Of a DNA stretch of 64,000 nt, positions 60,153 through 64,000 are shown in pieces. The DNA is from Mycobacterium pinniadriaticum (GTDB lineage: Bacteria; Actinomycetota; Actinomycetes; Mycobacteriales; Mycobacteriaceae). The notes under the pieces are model-generated. The model saw only the letters and a list, made by a program, of their open reading frames with translations, was not told where the DNA came from and made no database searches. The position numbers and the translations under genes are program-made. The stretch covers positions 186,001 to 250,000 of the forward strand of contig NZ_JAPJDO010000006.1 of assembly GCF_026242045.1 (NCBI RefSeq), given 5' to 3'. Position 1 is the stretch's first letter. Every line of letters begins with the position of its first letter.

Positions 60153-60794
60153 ATGACTCACAGCGGCATCGCAGCGGTGGTGTTCGACATGGGCGGCGTG
60201 CTCACGGTCGACCCGTTCGAGGCGTGCCGCGACTACGCCGGCGAGCTAGGGTTGCCGACGTGCGTCTTCGTCGATCAACTGCGCGGTCCCGTCTTCGCCG
60301 ACGTGGAGACCGGTGACCTGTCGATACGTGACTTCCTCAAGTTCGCCTGCCGTGACGTCACGGCGCGGTTCGGGGTGGCCGTCGACATCCGCCGGCTGGC
60401 GGACTGCCTCGCCGCTGGTCAGCGGGTACGGCCCGAGATGGTGACGCTCGTCGAAGACATCGCCGACCGAGGCATTCGCGTCGGTGTGCTGACCAACAAC
60501 GCGAAAGAGGCGAAGGCCTGGTGGACCAGTGGCGTGCTGCCGGTGGACCGGCTGACCGCGGTGGTGGATTCATCGGAGGTGGGCATGCGTAAACCCGACC
60601 GGAGGATCTTCGCGCTCACCGCTGAACGGATGGGCTGCTGCGCCGGTGAATTGCTGTACTTCGACGATCTCGCGGAAAACGTGGCGGGCGCGTCGGCTGC
60701 CGGTCTGGTGGCCGAATTGTTCACCGATCCCGTTGCCTGCCGGAATAGTTGTGAGCGGCGCGGGGCATTGTGTTCGGCACCACCACGCAAATAG
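60153..60794 (+). CDS. HAD-superfamily phosphatase/hydrolase
   Basis: 213 aa. All four HAD motifs are present: VVFDMGGVLTVD (nucleophile Asp12), GVLTNNAKE (motif II), MRKPDRRIF (Lys, motif III) and LYFDDLAENV (motif IV). A cap domain lies between motifs I and II. ATG 60153 is taken as the start; a TTG at 60144 that overlaps the previous stop is possible. A phosphatase next to the SDR/phosphohistidine fusion would fit a pathway with phosphorylated intermediates, but haloacid dehalogenase activity is not excluded. Confidence 0.85.
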   Translation: MTHSGIAAVVFDMGGVLTVDPFEACRDYAGELGLPTCVFVDQLRGPVFADVETGDLSIRDFLKFACRDVTARFGVAVDIRRLADCLAAGQRVRPEMVTLVEDIADRGIRVGVLTNNAKEAKAWWTSGVLPVDRLTAVVDSSEVGMRKPDRRIFALTAERMGCCAGELLYFDDLAENVAGASAAGLVAELFTDPVACRNSCERRGALCSAPPRK

Positions 60795-60795
60795 T

Positions 60796-60806
60796 ATAAC
60801 CAGGTT
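60796..60806. promoter_or_regulatory. Regulon operator, site 11 (second fusion gene)
   Basis: TAACCAGGTTA core in TATAACCAGGTTAAGTTAA. It lies directly after the HAD stop codon and 34 bp before the fusion gene at 60840. Confidence 0.75.
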
Positions 60807-60839
60807 AAGTTAAGCGGTCGCCGCGAGATTGAAGGTGAG

Positions 60840-63467
60840 ATGTCAGGTCGGGTTCTCGTCACCGGAGGAACAGGTGCGGCCGGCGCGGCGACTGTCAAGT
60901 GGCTGAAGCGGATGGGTGCCGACGTCGTCGTGCTCGCCCGTCGTGCGCCGTCGGTACCCCTGGCCGGGGTCGAGTACGTGGCCGCGGATATCCAGGACTC
61001 AAAAGGCGTGTCCCGCGCAGTTGCCGGGTGCGACGCGATCGCTCACTTCGCGTGGACGGTGTCGGCGATGCAGAGCGCGGAAATCGCCGAGGGCATCGAT
61101 ATCGGTGGAACCGCCAACCTGCTTCGCGCCATGGTCGACCACGATTGTCGACGGATGGTCTTCGCTTCGTCGATCACGGTGTACGGCGGGCACGCCGATC
61201 ATCCGCAGCCGTTCACCGAGGACGAAGCACCGCGCCCGGCGGCGTCGTTCCACTACGAACGCAACAAGGTTCGCGCCGAGAAGATGATCGTGGACTCCGG
61301 GGTGCAAGCGGTGAACGTGCGGCCGACTGTCATCGTCGGCCGATCCTCGTGGAGCGCGCCGGCGAACATCTTCCGCCAGCCGGTGGTCGTCACGCCGGGA
61401 CGTGATGCCCGCATGCAGCTGGTGCATGTCGACGATGTCGGTCGGTTTTGTGCGCAGGCGGCGTTGGGCGGGCCGACCGGCACGGTCAATCTGAACGCCG
61501 ACGACGCGTTGACGTTCACCGAGATGGCGCAGGTCGTGGGACGCCCGGTCGTCAATTCCGGCAAGCGGTTCTCGCGGATGCTCGCGCGGACGATCGGCCG
61601 GGCCGAGAACTTCAGCTCGATCCCGGACCTCATCGAACTGTTCTTGCACTATCCGCTGGGTGATACCCGGAAGCTTCGCGAGGATTTCGGGTTCAGCTGC
61701 GCGTACACGTCAGCGGAGGCAGTGGCGGACATGACCGATTGGTCGGCGAGCATGTGGACCGTCGGCACCCGGTCCATTCGTAAACCCGTTCGGCTGGCGG
61801 TGCCGGCGATCTACCCGCGTGTGACAGCGGCAGCCGATGGACGTTCGACACAGATCATGCCGCCGGAGTACACCGGCGAATTCGACAGCCGCACCGGCGA
61901 TCCGGATCTTCCGGAATGGAGCGCGGCCAATCTTTCCGAGGCCTTCCCCGGCCCGATGACGCCGTTATCGCTCGGTTTGGCCAACAAGATCATGTTCAGT
62001 GGTGCCAACATGCTCGATCATCTGTTCCCGATGGATCGGGACCTCATCACCACGGTGAGCACCAAACAGGTCGGCACCATTGGTCACCGCCTCTACAACA
62101 ACATGACGGTGATGAAAATGCTGGCAGATGTCATTCCAGGCCAGACGCCGGAGAGCTTCGAACTGCAGATGAACGGGACCCCGCTGCCGGAGGGATACCG
62201 TGCGCCTCGCCTGACAGGGGCCGACGCGGTGGCCGGAATCCGGGCTGCGCTCAAGGGCGGTCCGCAGATCGTTGGGCTGGGCCGCGAGGTATCGGACATG
62301 GAGCGGCGCGTGACGAAGCTGATCGAGGACCGGCACGATCTCGCTGATCTCACCGACGAACAGTTGCATTCCCGCATCGAGCTCGTGACAGATCTCGTCG
62401 TCCGGTCCTGGGACATCAACAACATGAATACCTTCATGGTGAGTCTGCCGATGAACCTGATCAGGCAACGCTACGGCGAGAAGGCCGCGATGGATGTTCG
62501 CGCCGGCACGCAGAACTTGCGCAGCGCGGCGTTACTCAACGGGGTCCGTGAGCTGGCCGACATGTTGGCCGACGATGCGGGTCTACGGCTGCTGATCGAG
62601 AACAGCCCCAGGGAAGTCGTGATGGACAAGTTGCGCACGGACGCCCCGCGGTTCGCTGCCAAGTTCGAACGGTTGATCGCGGACTGCGGCCATCGCGGGC
62701 CCGGTGAAACCGAATTGAGCAATCCCGTGTACGCCGATGCTCCGGAACTACTGTTGCGGTCGGTGCTGGGCAGCATCCGTCCGGTGGCGCCCGTACCTGA
62801 GGCGCCACCACGTTCGAAGGTCGCCCGGGCGCTGACGAGGCTCGCGGTGGGTTCGATGGAGCGCCGCGAGCACGGACGAGATGTGTGCATGCGCGTCACG
62901 TACGAGATGCGACTGGTGCTCCGCGAATGGGGGAGGCGCCTGGCCGACCGAGGCACGTTGGCCTCGGCAGACGACGTCCACTATTTGTCGATCGATGAGC
63001 TCTATTACCCACCAGTCGATTCGAGGGATCTCGTCGTCCGCCGTCGGGCCGAGCGGACCAGACTCGCAGAACTCGAATTTCCGGTCCACTTCACGCAGCC
63101 GTGGATGCCAGACGACGGGGAGACGGCCACCGCGAATGGTGTGGTGACCGGCCAGGCCGCATCGCCCGGTGTGGCGCGCGGAGTCGTACGGATCCTGTCG
63201 CACCCGGACGATGATTTCGAACCCGGCGAGGTCCTGGTCGCCAACGTGACGGACACCGGCTGGACGCCGTTTTTCGGGTGTGCGGCGGCCATCGTTACCA
63301 ACATCGGTGGCCCGATGTCACACGCCGCGATCGTGGCTCGAGAATTCGGAATCCCGGCCGTCGTCAACACGATGACAGCCACTTCACGGTTGAAGAACGG
63401 TCAGCTCGTGGAAGTCGACGGCAGTGCCGGGACGGTGCGTGTCGTCGATGAGATCACCGCACCATAG
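60840..63467 (+). CDS. Extended-SDR / PEP-utiliser (phosphohistidine) fusion protein, copy 2
   Basis: 875 aa, same three-part plan as the protein at 24983: an SDR (VTGGTGAAG, FASS, YERNK with Tyr139 and Lys143), a PEP-synthase-like central part (AANLSEAFPGPMTPLSL, GHRGPGE at 617-623), and a phosphohistidine domain with GGPMSHAAIVAREFG (His828). Catalytic residues of both parts are kept, so both copies should be active; substrate-facing loops differ, which suggests two related substrates. ATG 60840 behind operator site 11. The lipocalin-like gene follows after 13 bases. I recall a similar layout in M. tuberculosis Rv2047c, not checked. Confidence 0.85.
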   Translation: MSGRVLVTGGTGAAGAATVKWLKRMGADVVVLARRAPSVPLAGVEYVAADIQDSKGVSRAVAGCDAIAHFAWTVSAMQSAEIAEGIDIGGTANLLRAMVDHDCRRMVFASSITVYGGHADHPQPFTEDEAPRPAASFHYERNKVRAEKMIVDSGVQAVNVRPTVIVGRSSWSAPANIFRQPVVVTPGRDARMQLVHVDDVGRFCAQAALGGPTGTVNLNADDALTFTEMAQVVGRPVVNSGKRFSRMLARTIGRAENFSSIPDLIELFLHYPLGDTRKLREDFGFSCAYTSAEAVADMTDWSASMWTVGTRSIRKPVRLAVPAIYPRVTAAADGRSTQIMPPEYTGEFDSRTGDPDLPEWSAANLSEAFPGPMTPLSLGLANKIMFSGANMLDHLFPMDRDLITTVSTKQVGTIGHRLYNNMTVMKMLADVIPGQTPESFELQMNGTPLPEGYRAPRLTGADAVAGIRAALKGGPQIVGLGREVSDMERRVTKLIEDRHDLADLTDEQLHSRIELVTDLVVRSWDINNMNTFMVSLPMNLIRQRYGEKAAMDVRAGTQNLRSAALLNGVRELADMLADDAGLRLLIENSPREVVMDKLRTDAPRFAAKFERLIADCGHRGPGETELSNPVYADAPELLLRSVLGSIRPVAPVPEAPPRSKVARALTRLAVGSMERREHGRDVCMRVTYEMRLVLREWGRRLADRGTLASADDVHYLSIDELYYPPVDSRDLVVRRRAERTRLAELEFPVHFTQPWMPDDGETATANGVVTGQAASPGVARGVVRILSHPDDDFEPGEVLVANVTDTGWTPFFGCAAAIVTNIGGPMSHAAIVAREFGIPAVVNTMTATSRLKNGQLVEVDGSAGTVRVVDEITAP

Positions 63468-63480
63468 GAAGGGCGGCGCA

Positions 63481-64000
63481 ATGTCATCCAAGGGCGACTA
63501 CGGACATCGAACACTCGTTGGACCATTCGAACCCGTTGCCGGGGACGGCGATCCGACCAGGACCTACTACGGCTTGTCACTGTCGTGCACGTGGTTCTAC
63601 CTCAACTTCCGCGATACCGAGGGCAAGCTGCACTTCGCGTACCGGACCGTGCTTGGGTTGGAGGGATCCCTGCACTTCACATGTAACGCTTCATGCGGCG
63701 GTGTATTGCGAAAGGTAGTGATGCCCGAGGGGCGCGAGTTCTTCCGAGGGCCCGTCGTCACCTCTGTCGCAGACGATACGTACCGTATGGTGAGCAAGCC
63801 CGCCGAGCCGGGTTACGCCACCGGAGAGCCGTTCGAGTTGAGCCGCACTGCAACCGAATTGACCTACTCCGAGGGATCGGAACTGCAGTTCAGTGGCCGC
63901 CGCATCGGTCCCGGAATGCAGGTCTACGTGCCGAGTGGGCCGACACCGCTGTTCTACACCTCGCTACAGCACCGCGTTTCGGGGACCGCGTTCGGAAAGC
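63481..64000 (+). CDS. Lipocalin-like protein, copy 2 (runs off the right edge)
   Basis: 173 codons visible, no stop before the window end. Similar in pattern to the protein at 23976: YYGLSLSCTWFYLNFRDTEG, GPGMQVYVPSGPTPLFYTSL and a VSGTAFGK segment that aligns with GTMLGKRVTG there. Rich in aromatic residues and beta-strand alternation; no signal peptide. GGAAGGGC precedes the ATG. It follows the second fusion gene, so the fusion/lipocalin pair occurs twice in this window in opposite order. Confidence 0.65.
   Translation, partial: MSSKGDYGHRTLVGPFEPVAGDGDPTRTYYGLSLSCTWFYLNFRDTEGKLHFAYRTVLGLEGSLHFTCNASCGGVLRKVVMPEGREFFRGPVVTSVADDTYRMVSKPAEPGYATGEPFELSRTATELTYSEGSELQFSGRRIGPGMQVYVPSGPTPLFYTSLQHRVSGTAFGK

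Noticed and set aside
1..64000. tRNA genes, CRISPR arrays, insertion sequences or phage genes
   Set aside because: Nothing with tRNA-like ends, regular repeat/spacer units, transposase or integrase motifs was seen.

Overview
The window is high-GC actinobacterial DNA and almost certainly comes from a mycobacterium (Mycolicibacterium-like). The evidence is a complete YrbE/Mce lipid-import operon with Mce-associated proteins, two small secreted DUF732 proteins, a mycofactocin-type SDR, GTG starts with 1-4 bp start/stop overlaps, and many acyl-CoA dehydrogenases (ACADs). No tRNA, rRNA, CRISPR array or insertion sequence was recognised.

Layout. Positions 1-3332: end of an HxxxCxxC zinc-finger protein, an ArsR-type regulator, and a cobalt ECF-transporter operon (CbiM, PDGLE protein, CbiQ, CbiO). 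A MIRU-like coupled micro-ORF lies inside that operon. Positions 3415-5910: a nitronate monooxygenase, a TetR regulator and two DUF732 proteins. Positions 6061-16874: yrbEA-yrbEB-mceA-F plus five accessory genes. Positions 16899-27655: a fused tandem CoA-transferase, three ACADs, a TetR regulator, a lipocalin-like protein of unknown function and a large SDR/phosphohistidine fusion. Positions 27604-37840 (minus): an operon that matches the acyclic-terpene-utilisation (Atu) set of Pseudomonas nearly gene for gene: biotin-dependent carboxylase alpha and beta subunits, AtuA-like protein, ACAD, enoyl-CoA hydratase and SDRs. Positions 37925-44949: an amidohydrolase, ACADs, a PpdK-like enzyme without a TIM barrel, a GntR regulator and a hydratase. 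Positions 45155-52027: an aldehyde dehydrogenase, a CtaG-like protein, two SDRs, a TetR regulator and a membrane-anchored protein resembling linalool dehydratase/isomerase. Positions 52074-60794: a CoA-transferase, an acyl-CoA ligase, and an SDR-MaoC-MaoC-DUF35-thiolase set, then an amidohydrolase, a coiled-coil protein and a HAD phosphatase. Positions 60796-64000: second copies of the SDR/phosphohistidine fusion and of the lipocalin-like gene.

How it may work together (inference). A 15-bp palindrome built on TAACC-N-GGTTA lies in the promoter region of about ten transcription units between 6061 and 60806, so this is probably one local regulon. The gene content suggests uptake of a lipophilic branched isoprenoid through Mce and activation by the ligase or CoA-transferases. 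Oxidation by ACADs, hydratases and SDRs would follow, with beta-methyl branches handled by Atu-type carboxylation and/or an Ltp2/ChsH2-like aldolase module. The least explained part is the twice-occurring pair of an SDR/PEP-mobile-domain fusion and a lipocalin-like partner. Together with a separate ATP-grasp PpdK-like enzyme it recalls the split phenylphosphate synthase and may be a new phosphotransfer step. The actual substrate cannot be read from sequence.
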